Assembly (NCBI GenBank): GCA_024223125.1
Contig: JAAEOP010000295.1
Coordinates: 1 to 33,324, forward strand
From: Chloroflexota bacterium
GTDB lineage: Bacteria > Chloroflexota > Anaerolineae > Promineifilales > Promineifilaceae
Length of the DNA: 33,324 bases
Reading direction: 5' to 3'
Every line of letters starts with the position of its first letter. Within the stretch, counting starts at the first letter, position 1. Under the pieces are notes generated by a model. That model was not told the DNA's origin. It searched no databases and saw nothing but the letters and a program-made list of their open reading frames with translations. Made by a program: the position numbers and the translations under genes. This document shows, one piece after another, positions 1 through 8,480 of the stretch.

Positions 1-72
1 CGAGCAAAAGTAGCTAAGGAATACATATCACCAGCCCACAAGCTAAACGGTTTTGTCTACCATGAGAATTGG

Positions 73-240
73 TTACAAAATCTGCTCGTTTCCACCTCTA
101 TGGGCGGCTGTTATAGGAGCAACAAAATCCGTTAGAACCAGAAACGTTACACCCAGCACGGCCACAAAAATGATTTGCTGTCGTCGTTCTGACAATATGG
201 AAGGGTGGGATTGAATTTCTATAAAATTTCTCAGTGCGGG
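73..240 (-). pseudogene. Possible remnant of a membrane protein
   Basis: On the minus strand an open frame ends at a TAA (73-75) and encodes a stretch with one clear membrane segment (IIFVAVLGVTFLVL) preceded by the basic run SERRQQ. No ATG is in frame before the frame closes upstream near 260; only a TTG is available. It could be a 40-residue TTG-started small membrane protein, but lack of a ribosome binding site makes a decayed fragment more likely. Family not recognised. Confidence 0.25.
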
Positions 241-360
241 ATATTGGTTGGATGGTTTGTAACAGTGTAATCATGGCTTTGTTCTCTTACAAGTGTGGTT
301 GCGTTGTCAATCGCCTGAGAATTGTATTCGGCAGTAACTATGGGTTTAGGCCAATTCCAG

Positions 361-394
361 AAAATAATGATCCCGAATTGATGCCATTTCGGGA
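361..394 (-). terminator. Putative intrinsic terminator after the GH30-like gene
   Basis: Read on the minus strand, TTCCCGAA and TTCGGGA pair as a 7-bp stem (388-394 with 371-377) around a 10-nt loop and are followed by TCATTATTTT. It lies about 55 nt past the stop of the lipoprotein gene that ends the long minus-strand block. The T tract is interrupted, so the call is tentative. Confidence 0.4.
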
Positions 395-403
395 ATTGGC
401 TGG

Positions 404-450
404 AGGCTTTTTCAAAACGGGTAGGATCATTTAATTTTTTTAAAAAGCCT
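404..450. repeat. 9-bp inverted repeat at the GH30-like gene stop
   Basis: AGGCTTTTT (404-412) and AAAAAGCCT (442-450) are perfect inverted repeats around a 29-nt AT-rich loop. The right arm abuts the stop codon of the lipoprotein gene. It may help transcript termination or stabilise the 3' end. Confidence 0.4.
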
Positions 451-1841
451 TACTTGTTGATGTCATCATGTGGATAAACGGTGAGTACGCCTTTCTCTGG
501 AAGTTGGATGGTTAAGGTTTGGTGGGGAAGCAGCGTAATTATTGGCAGTTCACGGCCGTAAATCTTATCCGTCGTCCACATCACCCCATACTCACCCTCT
601 GGCAGCCCTTCAACTTGAAACTCGCTGCTGCGGTCTGCTTTGATAATGAGGGTGACACGGCCGTTTCTATCCACAAAGGCTACCGGATCAAATTCATTAC
701 GACTGCTGCTGGCAGCAACACGCACCGCTCCCCGGCGCACAAAGCGAAAATATTGCCGTAAAAATTGGCTGTGTTTAGATAGTTGCACACGGCCGTCTCC
801 CACCAAAAAATATGCCGACCCATCATCCTCGGCCAAACAAAACGCCAGTGCAAACTGCTCCCAGGCCGAATTTTGCCCCACCGTCAAATCTTCATGCAAA
901 TCATCCACCCCACTGCCAATATGTTCCAACATCGCTGTCTGGATGTTGTATTGTTCTGCCCGGTCAGCAATCGCTTGCAACCGTTTATGCGAGACGCCCC
1001 GGTAACGATGATAAGCCAGTTCAGTTAGATATATTTCTGCGCCGGGCACAGTCATCATTTCATCAAACCAGGCGATGGCCCGCCCCATATCTGTGTTGGA
1101 GGGAGCGATAAAATCGGATTGAAAGCCGTGATCCTGTAACTTGTTTCCTGCCGCCACTAATGCGTTGCCAACTTGACGGCCGTTTTGCCAGCCAGCCACA
1201 TCTGGTTCCAAAATCATTTCTACCCCATCCGGTACAAACCCATATTGTTCTTGTAGATGCAAAAACGCGGCCAATATCAGCTCCGCGTACTCTTCCGGCG
1301 CATCCTGATAATGCACATCCGATTGATCCCCGTCCCGCTTAAAATCTACCAGCGTCAGGTTGATATATAACGTTTCTCCCTGGGCTGCCAACCGCTCCCG
1401 CATAGGCAGTACAACCTGTTCCATGGTGAAGTCTAATTCAGAAAAGTGAAAACCTGTGGGGTTGATAAGATTGGGGTCATCGTTATCGTTGCGACTTTCA
1501 TACCGCCGCCCCAGCCATTGTCCCATGCCCAGTTCGCCAGCTTGCATTTGAGCAAAGCTGTCTGCTGGGTTTTCGGCGCCGCTGCCCAATTCCAGCCGCA
1601 GCCGGTTAATACCTAAATCCTGTACGGCCAAATCAAACAATTCATTTTGATAGTTAGCAAATCCGGGACATTCTAGTTGGCCTGCCTGGGCGACTGCTTC
1701 CCAGCCGGTTATGGTTTGGTAAGTTACGGCCGTATCCACATCAATACGCACTGCATTTGTTGATTGGTTGCAGCCCCCCAACCAAATAATGACGAGGATA
1801 AGTGTTCCCACGGCCGTACTGACTATCACTTTGCGCTGCAT
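450..1841 (-). CDS. GH30-like glycoside hydrolase lipoprotein (clan GH-A fold)
   Basis: Predicted exported lipoprotein of 463 residues. The N-terminus has a short basic start, a hydrophobic run and a lipobox LGGC with the lipidated cysteine at residue 24. The mature part begins with a strand and the motif YQTITGWEA (41-49), resembling the YQ-I-GFG-A start of family 30 enzymes. E212 in LEPD is a likely acid/base and E306 in MLEHIG a likely nucleophile; their spacing of about 94 suits a GH30-type TIM barrel. The last 80 residues look like the beta-sandwich that packs on such barrels. It would cut a beta-linked glycan at the outer membrane face; the substrate is unknown. ATG is preceded on the minus strand by AGGGAAG at a good distance. 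It is the last gene of the minus-strand glycan block. The fold is more certain than the exact family. Confidence 0.7.
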   Translation of the reverse strand: MQRKVIVSTAVGTLILVIIWLGGCNQSTNAVRIDVDTAVTYQTITGWEAVAQAGQLECPGFANYQNELFDLAVQDLGINRLRLELGSGAENPADSFAQMQAGELGMGQWLGRRYESRNDNDDPNLINPTGFHFSELDFTMEQVVLPMRERLAAQGETLYINLTLVDFKRDGDQSDVHYQDAPEEYAELILAAFLHLQEQYGFVPDGVEMILEPDVAGWQNGRQVGNALVAAGNKLQDHGFQSDFIAPSNTDMGRAIAWFDEMMTVPGAEIYLTELAYHRYRGVSHKRLQAIADRAEQYNIQTAMLEHIGSGVDDLHEDLTVGQNSAWEQFALAFCLAEDDGSAYFLVGDGRVQLSKHSQFLRQYFRFVRRGAVRVAASSSRNEFDPVAFVDRNGRVTLIIKADRSSEFQVEGLPEGEYGVMWTTDKIYGRELPIITLLPHQTLTIQLPEKGVLTVYPHDDINK

Positions 1842-1944
1842 TTTATAACTTCCCTGGAAAAGAGTAATGAATTGTGGATTGTGAAGTAGCCCTGAGTACC
1901 GACAAAATTTTTATCGTTGTTGGCACGTAAGTGCCTAAAACGGT

Positions 1945-2035
1945 TAGTATCCGTTCAGACCCTAAGGGTTTTTGTGCCCAATACAATGGTGTTCTCAGGA
2001 GTAAAACCCTTAGGGTCTCGGTAGCCCCCTGAACG
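1945..2035. repeat. 91-bp structured intergenic element, copy A
   Basis: A 91-bp element with nested arms: CGTTCAG (1952-1958) pairs with CTGAACG (2029-2035), and GACCCTAAGGGTTTT (from 1958) pairs with AAAACCCTTAGGGTC (2003-2017). A second copy of identical length is at 23840-23930. Conserved unpaired parts are TAGTATC at the left, CTCAGGAGT before the right arm and GGTAGCCCC between the two right arms. Read on the minus strand it lies about 100 nt upstream of the lipoprotein gene, in the spacer after the GT-C-like gene. It could be a small mobile repeat (MITE/REP-like) or a transcribed structured RNA. Confidence 0.75.
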
Positions 2036-2048
2036 CTTACAACGGTTA

Positions 2049-3575
2049 CTACAATCGGAACGACGGCCGCTGTACCTTCAATGCCGGAATATTCAGTAAC
2101 CAAAGCGCGGCAATGCCCAGCCCCGCCAGCAGCAAAATGGGAATCGCCACATTGAAGTCAGGCAAAATCCCCATCAAATCTAGCGTTTGCAGCCATGGCA
2201 GACGCGGGCCATCCAGCGTAATGTTGATCGGCGCTTCCAAAATACCGCGCCCCAACTCCACATCCCGGTACATCGCCAGCGCCCATGACCAATAGACGGT
2301 CAGGATGGCAAACAGCCAGGCCAACATTTTTGGCAGCCGCAAAAACAGTCCGGCGGCAATCAAAAACAAAAAAGGCGTCACCGGTACAATGTGACGTATC
2401 CCGGTATTAAACTGCATTCGGCTAAACTGGTTGGCGGCCGTAAACAACAAAAACGATAGCGACAAAAAGAGGATAAACCAGGTTTCTTTATTGCCAATCA
2501 GCCGGAATTGTTGGTTGAACCAGGCTGGCGGGTACAACGCCAATAGCAAAAACGGCGCCGAGGTAAACAGCCCATACTGGCTGCCAAACAGCAGAATAAA
2601 GATTAAATCTAGTTGCGGCAAAGACATCCCCTGGTAGCCGGCGCCGCTAAAGCGGGTGTCGGGCATATATTGCTGTGCTGGGTAAATGGGGTGTCCAAAA
2701 GCAATCCATTGGACTGCCAAAAGGACGCTTACACTGGCTGTTACACCTAAGCCATACCAGATCAGGTCACTAAACGGCCGTTTCCCCTCCGGCATTCCCC
2801 ACCAGCGCAGTAGGGTATACAAACTGACGGCGGCAATCAGAATCATGCCGCTGTAGTCCAGAACTATTGTCCAGCCGCACAACAACCCGGCCAGAAAATA
2901 GCGTGGCCTGTGGGGATTGTCGGCAGTATCCCACGGCCGCCATAACAGCACAAAAGCAAAGAAAATAAAATGGCTTTGCAGCAAATTATGATTCAACTGG
3001 GCTGTGCGGTAAAAGATTGGTGTGGCAAAGGCATAAAGGAGGGCCAGGGCCAGCGACAACCGTACTCCCACCTTCAAATAAACCAACACATAAAACATTA
3101 GTACTGCACTCAAAGCTGAAAGCGGGGCCATCAACCCAGCCTGCATCACACCGGCCGCCATGCCAAATTTAATGTCCAATCCCTTGGTAAATGCCCGACG
3201 ATAAAACTCCCGCGCTAGAGGATACACCGACTCATATTCTGGCGCTTCGGCCCCGGATGCGGCCCGGCTGGTCTGTACGCGGGTGGTAATCGTGTCAATC
3301 AACGGCCGGGCCAACGAATACGGAACCGCACCCAAAATAGAAGCTCCCAGATTGTTGTTGATATACCAGCCCCGCCCCGGATATTCAAAAATGTCTGGGT
3401 GCAATCCCTGGTACTCGGTCACGTCAAAAGTGAGATGGTCGCCCAGGCTCATGGCAGGGTAAACCTCGCGCACAATATTGGTGGCAAAATGGAGGCCATA
3501 AATAATCCAGCAGGTCAAAAACAGCCGGATAGCGATGCCCCGGTAAGGAATGTTAAGCAGACGGTTGTTTTTCAT
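2049..3575 (-). CDS. Polytopic membrane protein, GT-C glycosyltransferase-like
   Basis: A 508-residue protein with about ten hydrophobic segments spread over its length and a long extracytoplasmic first loop (residues 40-110) carrying acidic residues (GDHLTFD, YPGRGWYINNN). That layout is typical of GT-C enzymes, which move sugars from polyprenyl-phosphate donors outside the membrane, but I do not see a definite family signature, so donor and acceptor are unknown. Its ATG lies inside the end of the upstream flippase gene (23-bp overlap, different frame), which suggests translational coupling. The place next to a flippase and sugar-transfer genes supports a role in glycan assembly. It could also be a non-enzymatic transport component. 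Confidence 0.6.
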   Translation of the reverse strand: MKNNRLLNIPYRGIAIRLFLTCWIIYGLHFATNIVREVYPAMSLGDHLTFDVTEYQGLHPDIFEYPGRGWYINNNLGASILGAVPYSLARPLIDTITTRVQTSRAASGAEAPEYESVYPLAREFYRRAFTKGLDIKFGMAAGVMQAGLMAPLSALSAVLMFYVLVYLKVGVRLSLALALLYAFATPIFYRTAQLNHNLLQSHFIFFAFVLLWRPWDTADNPHRPRYFLAGLLCGWTIVLDYSGMILIAAVSLYTLLRWWGMPEGKRPFSDLIWYGLGVTASVSVLLAVQWIAFGHPIYPAQQYMPDTRFSGAGYQGMSLPQLDLIFILLFGSQYGLFTSAPFLLLALYPPAWFNQQFRLIGNKETWFILFLSLSFLLFTAANQFSRMQFNTGIRHIVPVTPFLFLIAAGLFLRLPKMLAWLFAILTVYWSWALAMYRDVELGRGILEAPINITLDGPRLPWLQTLDLMGILPDFNVAIPILLLAGLGIAALWLLNIPALKVQRPSFRL

Positions 3576-4977
3576 GGGCTAATAGTTGCCGAAGTCGGGC
3601 GACCCACAGTTTCACTTCGGGTTCGCTTAAAAGGAGCAACACGCTGAAGTAGACGAGCACGGCCGTCGCGCCCTGAATCATCCAATAAAACGGTGGTAGC
3701 AGCCATAAAAATAGAGCCATCACCACTGCCGCCACCAACGGGATTTTTAGTGAGGGTAGCAATGTTACCGGGGCTACATGCCGGTAAAAATAATAGGAGG
3801 CCAACGTTATCCAGATCATTTCTGCCAACAATGTTGTACTGGCGGCGCCGATAATGCCATAACGAGGAATCAGCAGCAAGTTGAGCGAGACATTCACGGC
3901 CATTGCCGTGCCCGCACAACGTAAATCTAAATCTTGCCGGTTGGCGGCATTTAATGATTGGCGGAAAGTGCCCCGCAAAATAACCAATACGGCCGACCAG
4001 GAAAGAATCTGCAAGGGAATAATTGAGTTTTCATATTCTGGGCCAAACAGGAAGAGGATAATGCCGCTGGCTAAAAATGTGCCGCCGACGCCAATGGGTA
4101 AAGCAAGCACGGCCGTCAGCCGCATAGATTGGCCGATGATACTGCCAAACGCCTCTTTATCTTTCTGAAAAGTACGCGACAGGGTGGGAAACAGCCCTAT
4201 AAAATAAGTCACCGGCACAGCTAAGATGGCTGTAATTGGTTTGTAAGCGGCGCCATACCAACCTACCGCTTCGGAACTGACCATAAAACCGAGCAGTAAT
4301 GAGTCAAAGTTATAACTCATAAAAGCCAGCCCATGTGAAGCGCCCATAATTAAAGATTGTCGCAATATCTGTTTGGCACGGCGCAGGCTAAAATGGGATT
4401 GGAAACGGCCGTAATTGCGCACAAACAGCCAACCAAAGTAAACGACCATGGCGGTATCCCCCAATAGACGCAAAATAGGAACCCACAACAAATCTTCAGG
4501 CGAGCGTACCAGGAAAAAAATAGCCAGGGCAAAGACAACCTGGGCTATTACCAGACCAGAGGCGACCCGTCCCATATTTTCCTGGCCTATGAACACCCAT
4601 TTTAAGCTGGCTGCCTGGGCAAATAAGAGCAGTCCAAATAAGACCAACATCGGTTTAAGCTGGGGATAATCTGGAAAAAATGGCAGCAGCAGGAGGAGCA
4701 AAATAAAGGCGGCCGAGGCCAATAAGAGGCGTAAGGGCATTACTCGGTATAGCATTTCATGGGGGTCACGGCCGCGTGCTGTTTCCCGCGTAGCCCATAG
4801 TTCCAAACCGCCATCCCCCAATACTAAAAAGTAGGTCAGCACGGCCAGAGAAAATTCTAACGTACCGTAATATTCAACCCCCAGGATGCGGGCCAGATAG
4901 ACGAAGGCGGCAAAAAACAATATCTTGGCCACAATGTCGCCGGTGAATAGGCGCAGGAGGTTTTTGAAAGGGATCAC
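3553..4977 (-). CDS. Wzx-like polysaccharide flippase (MATE/MVF superfamily)
   Basis: A 474-residue protein with 12-14 membrane segments. The start KNLLRLFTGDIVAKILFF followed by YLARILGVEYYG is the typical N-terminal pattern of lipopolysaccharide and O-antigen flippases (RILGPEGYG-like). Proteins of this type move lipid-linked oligosaccharides from the cytoplasmic to the outer leaflet. It starts with GTG, whose bases overlap the TGA of the upstream methyltransferase gene (GTGA, 4 bp), and it overlaps the following GT-C-like gene by 23 bp, so the three are very likely translated as a coupled set. The C-terminal tail is short and basic. Confidence in the family is high; the carried glycan is unknown. 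Confidence 0.85.
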   Translation of the reverse strand: MIPFKNLLRLFTGDIVAKILFFAAFVYLARILGVEYYGTLEFSLAVLTYFLVLGDGGLELWATRETARGRDPHEMLYRVMPLRLLLASAAFILLLLLLPFFPDYPQLKPMLVLFGLLLFAQAASLKWVFIGQENMGRVASGLVIAQVVFALAIFFLVRSPEDLLWVPILRLLGDTAMVVYFGWLFVRNYGRFQSHFSLRRAKQILRQSLIMGASHGLAFMSYNFDSLLLGFMVSSEAVGWYGAAYKPITAILAVPVTYFIGLFPTLSRTFQKDKEAFGSIIGQSMRLTAVLALPIGVGGTFLASGIILFLFGPEYENSIIPLQILSWSAVLVILRGTFRQSLNAANRQDLDLRCAGTAMAVNVSLNLLLIPRYGIIGAASTTLLAEMIWITLASYYFYRHVAPVTLLPSLKIPLVAAVVMALFLWLLPPFYWMIQGATAVLVYFSVLLLLSEPEVKLWVARLRQLLAHEKQPSA

Positions 4978-6032
4978 GGCTGTCCTCTCTCTTGTTTTGT
5001 TGACAGGGCGACAGACGGCCGTTGGGCGACTGCCAGCAGAAGCGGCCCAATTAAATGTAATACCTGGCGGCTGAAGGGTAGCCGTTTGGCGGTCTGGTAA
5101 ACGTCTACCCCCAATTGCAGACCGCGCCCCAACATCTCTCGCTGCACGGCCGTCACGTTGGGCAAAAATAGATCCGGCGGCTCAAAACCAGCTTGCTGCA
5201 TCAGGCGGCGACATGACCGGGCCGATAATAATTTCCTTTTGGGTGGGATGCCTCCTTGTTTGCGTACATAAGCGGCCGTCCAACTTTTGGGTAAATATCC
5301 GCCAGCTAACAAGCCTGTATGCGGGTCTGGTCCCAGGCTGAATTTATTAGGCGTGGCTACAAACAGTCGCCCGCCTGGCCGCATAACGCGATAGCATTCG
5401 GCAAAGGTTTGGGTCTGATCTTTGACTGTTTCAATGACGGATTCGGCCGCAACCCGATCAAAAGCACCGTCGGGAAAAGGTAACGCTTCGGCACAGGTAC
5501 AAATCAGCGGCGCATCTATTCCCGCATCTTCTAGCCGCTTTTTGGCCGCAACCAGCCAGCGGAAGGCAATGTCTATGCCTACGACTTGCCGGTATTGGGA
5601 AACGGCCGTAACCAACAATGGCGCCGTGCCGCAGCCAATCTCCAACAAAGATAAATCTGAGGTGTCGTGCTCTGACTCCGCATGACTTTCCCAGGCGGTT
5701 AAGGTTTGTGCCGAGCGGCTTTCTGCGGCCAACAAACCCCGCTTATATAGTTGGGCATGTTGGGGCGGAACTACATCTGTCACACTGTAATAATAATCAA
5801 TCAGGCCGCCAAAATCCACTGCCGCAAAATGCTCGGCTAAATGGCGACCTTTGTCTCGATCTGGCTCAAAATCAATATACGGGTCGGGAAACACGCGCAA
5901 ATCGGGGATGTCCAGGATAACGGGATATGTGTGCTGGCAGTTGGCGCAAGATAAGCTATCTCTGGCATCAGATTCCCAATGCAGATCGCCTTGACAACGC
6001 GGGCAGCAGATTTCGACACCTTTGAAGTTCAT
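4974..6032 (-). CDS. Zinc-ribbon SAM-dependent methyltransferase
   Basis: A 352-residue class I methyltransferase. The N-terminus has a Trm112-like zinc ribbon with CPRC (10-13) and CANC (29-32), followed by the Rossmann domain with SAM motif I LLEIGCGTA (129-137), an acidic strand end VVGIDIA, and FDRVAAESVIETV as the motif IV region. The part after GGRLFVATPNKFS resembles Methyltransf_11 proteins of glycan clusters. It probably methylates a sugar or lipid-linked precursor in the cytoplasm. It sits 2 bp after the GT2 gene and overlaps the flippase start by 4 bp. It could instead act on a small metabolite; the cluster position is the only pointer to glycans. Confidence 0.8.
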   Translation of the reverse strand: MNFKGVEICCPRCQGDLHWESDARDSLSCANCQHTYPVILDIPDLRVFPDPYIDFEPDRDKGRHLAEHFAAVDFGGLIDYYYSVTDVVPPQHAQLYKRGLLAAESRSAQTLTAWESHAESEHDTSDLSLLEIGCGTAPLLVTAVSQYRQVVGIDIAFRWLVAAKKRLEDAGIDAPLICTCAEALPFPDGAFDRVAAESVIETVKDQTQTFAECYRVMRPGGRLFVATPNKFSLGPDPHTGLLAGGYLPKSWTAAYVRKQGGIPPKRKLLSARSCRRLMQQAGFEPPDLFLPNVTAVQREMLGRGLQLGVDVYQTAKRLPFSRQVLHLIGPLLLAVAQRPSVALSTKQERGQP

Positions 6033-6034
6033 AT

Positions 6035-6964
6035 CTAGTCAACGGCCGTGGCCTGTTCATCCGGTGTCAACGCTTCACCCGCATTCCCCGTCAAGTATCC
6101 TATAAATTCACCCAATGCCCACATAAAACTAAGCAAGATAATATGCAGTAGGGAACGGAAAAATTCACTTTTGTACCGCCCTTTGCCAAACACATTTTGG
6201 GCAATCCGCAAAATGAGCAGTAGGGGCAGTAAAAGTGAGATAAGTAGATAAGCCAATCGTTGACCTAGCGAAGCCGTCATTGCCCGACGGCCGCCAAATA
6301 GTCGCCCAAATGTGTACCGATCCCGAACAGCATCACCCAATGTAATGCTGCGCTGCTGTTCTACCAACACACCTGGAGAGAACCACAACTTGCCTGCCTG
6401 CGCTTCTATCGCTCCATGTACTTCCGGCTCATGAAATTCATCTTGCCAGACGGAGGCGATGGTTTGCAATTTGTCTAGCTTGTAAGTGACATTGCAATCT
6501 GTTAGATGATGGGTTTCCCCGGCGGGCATAGGGTTGGCGTAGCGCACATAATCGGCAAAATAGAGTGACCAGTTCAGGGCTGAATCGGGGGTGGCTTTGT
6601 CTACCGGGCCGCCAACGGCCGTCACTTCTCTTTCATGCGCTTTCATTATTTCGGCCGCCCATTGGGGCGCGGGAATGCAATGGTCTTCTGTAATGGCTAC
6701 GATGCGGCCGTTAGCCTGTTTAACTCCCACCGTCCGCAGTTCAGCATAGGTGTGTTGGCCTGGCACAGAGATAAATTGTACTGCCGGAAAGTCAGATTCT
6801 AACGAGACCACATCGGGATAGGAATCATCAAAGGGCACGATAATATCAATGATGGGCGCCGCTTCCTGGTTGGCTAAAGTGTTCAAGCAGCGGGTTAGCT
6901 TTTCCCGCCCTTGCAGCAAAATAATGACGACGGTTAGCGTGTTGATTGGTGATTTTGAATCCAC
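6035..6964 (-). CDS. Family 2 glycosyltransferase
   Basis: A 309-residue GT-A fold enzyme. The N-terminal strand TVVIILLQGREKLTRCLNTL and IDIIVPFDDSYPDV match the nucleotide-binding start of GT2 proteins. The usual metal-binding DxD is replaced by EDH (93-95, in AITEDHCIPAP), a variant seen in some GT2 members. After residue 215 come two hydrophobic segments that would anchor it in the membrane, with the catalytic domain facing the cytoplasm. It lies directly upstream of the zinc-ribbon methyltransferase (2-bp gap). The sugar and acceptor cannot be told from sequence. Confidence 0.8.
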   Translation of the reverse strand: MDSKSPINTLTVVIILLQGREKLTRCLNTLANQEAAPIIDIIVPFDDSYPDVVSLESDFPAVQFISVPGQHTYAELRTVGVKQANGRIVAITEDHCIPAPQWAAEIMKAHEREVTAVGGPVDKATPDSALNWSLYFADYVRYANPMPAGETHHLTDCNVTYKLDKLQTIASVWQDEFHEPEVHGAIEAQAGKLWFSPGVLVEQQRSITLGDAVRDRYTFGRLFGGRRAMTASLGQRLAYLLISLLLPLLLILRIAQNVFGKGRYKSEFFRSLLHIILLSFMWALGEFIGYLTGNAGEALTPDEQATAVD

Positions 6965-6981
6965 AAGTGAGTCCTTAAAGT

Positions 6982-7014
6982 TGAGATTGAGAGATTAAGA
7001 GATTTAATCTCCAA
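6982..7014. repeat. GAGATT intergenic repeat, copy 1
   Basis: GAGATT-type units (GAGATTGAGAGATTAAGAGA) are followed by the inverse unit AATCTCC. It fills the spacer between the PepSY gene and the GT2 gene. Related copies are at 17699, 24894, 25884 and 32908. Confidence 0.6.
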
Positions 7015-7018
7015 CCCC

Positions 7019-7729
7019 TCATTTCCTTTTACGATTTAATATCTGCCAACGGCCGGGCAAAGCCAGGTAGTAGCCCATTAAAGCCATAACAATGGTGGAC
7101 AGCGTCACCATGATTAACAGTAAAGTAATAACCTTGCCTCGGTTGATAGCAATTCTCAATGTGTCGAATGTGTGCAAGGAGTTGATCAACACCCGCAGCC
7201 GATCCCATTGGCTGGTAATTTGTGTGTCTCCTGATGTAACAGAAACGTAGACGCGATCTTTATTGGCGAAGGCAACTTCAAAAACGGGAATGTAGCCGTA
7301 TGGATAGCTGGCGCTGTGTTGGGTTAGCAATGTGATTTGGGACATGGCCATTTCTTGAGCAACTTCATCTTGGGCAATTTGCATGGCCAGATCGGCCGTG
7401 ATTTTAACAGGTTGTCCACTCTTAGCTCCGATGAGATATGTTTTACCGTTGGCGAGTTCTACTTCATATACAACGTCGTCTAACAGTTGTTTGAGTTGGA
7501 TTTGTTTTATAGTGGGATCAGACTCTTCAAGCGTGATGACGGCCGTCACTGCATCGGCCGGAGAAAGAACAGCCTCAGAATAGTTGACGGCCGTGGCTTC
7601 ATGTTCGGTCGGGCTAAAAACATGTTCCCAACTCATCGTAATGCCGGTCAACAGCCACATGACCAGAGCCAGCCCAGTGATAATGGCTGTCCATTTATGC
7701 AGCTTATACCAGGTGCGTATCTTCATCAT
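7019..7729 (-). CDS. PepSY-domain membrane protein (second of a tandem pair)
   Basis: A 236-residue protein with an N-terminal membrane segment after the signature KIRTWYKLHKWTAIITG, an extracytoplasmic middle that reads as two PepSY modules (SPADAVTAV and MQIAQDEVAQEM), and a C-terminal membrane segment ending MGYYLALPGRW. This is the PepSY-associated TM layout also found in iron-reductase-like proteins, but it lacks their full set of helices. I choose the ATG at 7729 because it overlaps the TGA of the upstream paralogue (ATGA); a 34-codon upstream extension would lie wholly inside that gene. Function is unknown; roles in inhibition of proteases or in redox at the envelope have been proposed for the family. 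Confidence 0.75.
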   Translation of the reverse strand: MMKIRTWYKLHKWTAIITGLALVMWLLTGITMSWEHVFSPTEHEATAVNYSEAVLSPADAVTAVITLEESDPTIKQIQLKQLLDDVVYEVELANGKTYLIGAKSGQPVKITADLAMQIAQDEVAQEMAMSQITLLTQHSASYPYGYIPVFEVAFANKDRVYVSVTSGDTQITSQWDRLRVLINSLHTFDTLRIAINRGKVITLLLIMVTLSTIVMALMGYYLALPGRWQILNRKRK

Positions 7730-8472
7730 GATTCGTTTAACTCCGTCTGACTGCGTGTCCGCCGCCGGTGTGGCAGCGCTAAATAATAACCGATCAGAGC
7801 CGCTGCTAATGTTACTAAAAGAGAGGTCCACAAAAGCAGGGTAATTAACTTTTCTTGCGTGATGCGGAAAAGTCGCAAAATGGCAAAGTTGTGAAAGCTT
7901 TCAAATAGAGCCAATAAACGAGCCTGCCGATCATTGGTCAGGGTTTGGCCGTCAGGAATGGAGACATGGATGTAGGTGGCACGGCCGTCATCAAACACAA
8001 AACGATACACTGGCAGCGGTCCAAAAAGGTAGCCTACATTGTAATGCTCCAGATAGGCAGCGCTGACAATTGGCGCATCTGTTTTATACGCATCCTGAGC
8101 AATTTGGCGGGCAACTTTCTCGTTTATAACCAGTTCTGTTCCCGTTACGGTATCAATCAAGTGAGAATCCCCGTTTGTCAGCAAAATTTGGTAGCTGAGC
8201 GTTTCTCCGGTGGACCGCAGCAGCACGTTACTGACTGTTAACGGCCGTTCCAACGCTTCTTCTAACCGAGCCACCGCTTCAGCCGGGGACATACTGGTTT
8301 GAGCGTAATCAGGCGGGGAAGGGTTAGCTACCAGCAAACCCTGGATTAACCCCGGCGCAAACGTAGGACTAACCATGATAATGCCGCTGATCAACCACAA
8401 GATGATCAACACACCGGTAGCAATAGAAATCCATTTATGCAGTTTGTACCAGGTACGAATTTTTTTGAGCAT
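7726..8472 (-). CDS. PepSY-domain membrane protein (first of a tandem pair)
   Basis: A 248-residue paralogue of the next gene, with the same frame: KKIRTWYKLHKWISIATG and a membrane helix at the N-terminus, PepSY-like modules beginning MSPAEAVARLEEAL and KVARQIAQDAYKT, and a last helix ending IGYYLALPHRRR. The pair arose by tandem duplication and has diverged strongly in the middle while keeping the ends. It is 8 bp downstream of the FkbM gene and overlaps its paralogue by 4 bp, so the two proteins are probably made in equal amounts and may form a heterodimer (inference). Confidence 0.75.
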   Translation of the reverse strand: MLKKIRTWYKLHKWISIATGVLIILWLISGIIMVSPTFAPGLIQGLLVANPSPPDYAQTSMSPAEAVARLEEALERPLTVSNVLLRSTGETLSYQILLTNGDSHLIDTVTGTELVINEKVARQIAQDAYKTDAPIVSAAYLEHYNVGYLFGPLPVYRFVFDDGRATYIHVSIPDGQTLTNDRQARLLALFESFHNFAILRLFRITQEKLITLLLWTSLLVTLAAALIGYYLALPHRRRTRSQTELNES

Positions 8473-8480
8473 GGTAAGGT

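Larger units (their letters stand above)
1..449. other. Gene-poor left edge
   Basis: No convincing complete gene is seen in this stretch. It holds a hydrophobic open-frame fragment on the minus strand, a terminator-like hairpin, and a long inverted repeat next to the stop of the GH30-like gene, each listed separately. A 66-codon plus-strand frame beginning near 234 has no ribosome binding site and no recognisable composition, and I do not treat it as a gene. Confidence 0.6.

Noticed and set aside
640..1111. Overlapping plus-strand frames of 81-121 codons
   Set aside because: They are shadows of the GH30-like lipoprotein gene on the other strand.
1843..2103. 86-codon minus-strand frame between the GH30-like and GT-C-like genes
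   Set aside because: It runs through the 91-bp structured repeat and overlaps the end of the GT-C-like gene; there is no ribosome binding site or family-like sequence.
7730..7831. 34-codon N-terminal extension of the second PepSY protein
   Set aside because: It lies inside the upstream gene, and the ATG overlapping that gene's stop restores alignment with the paralogue.
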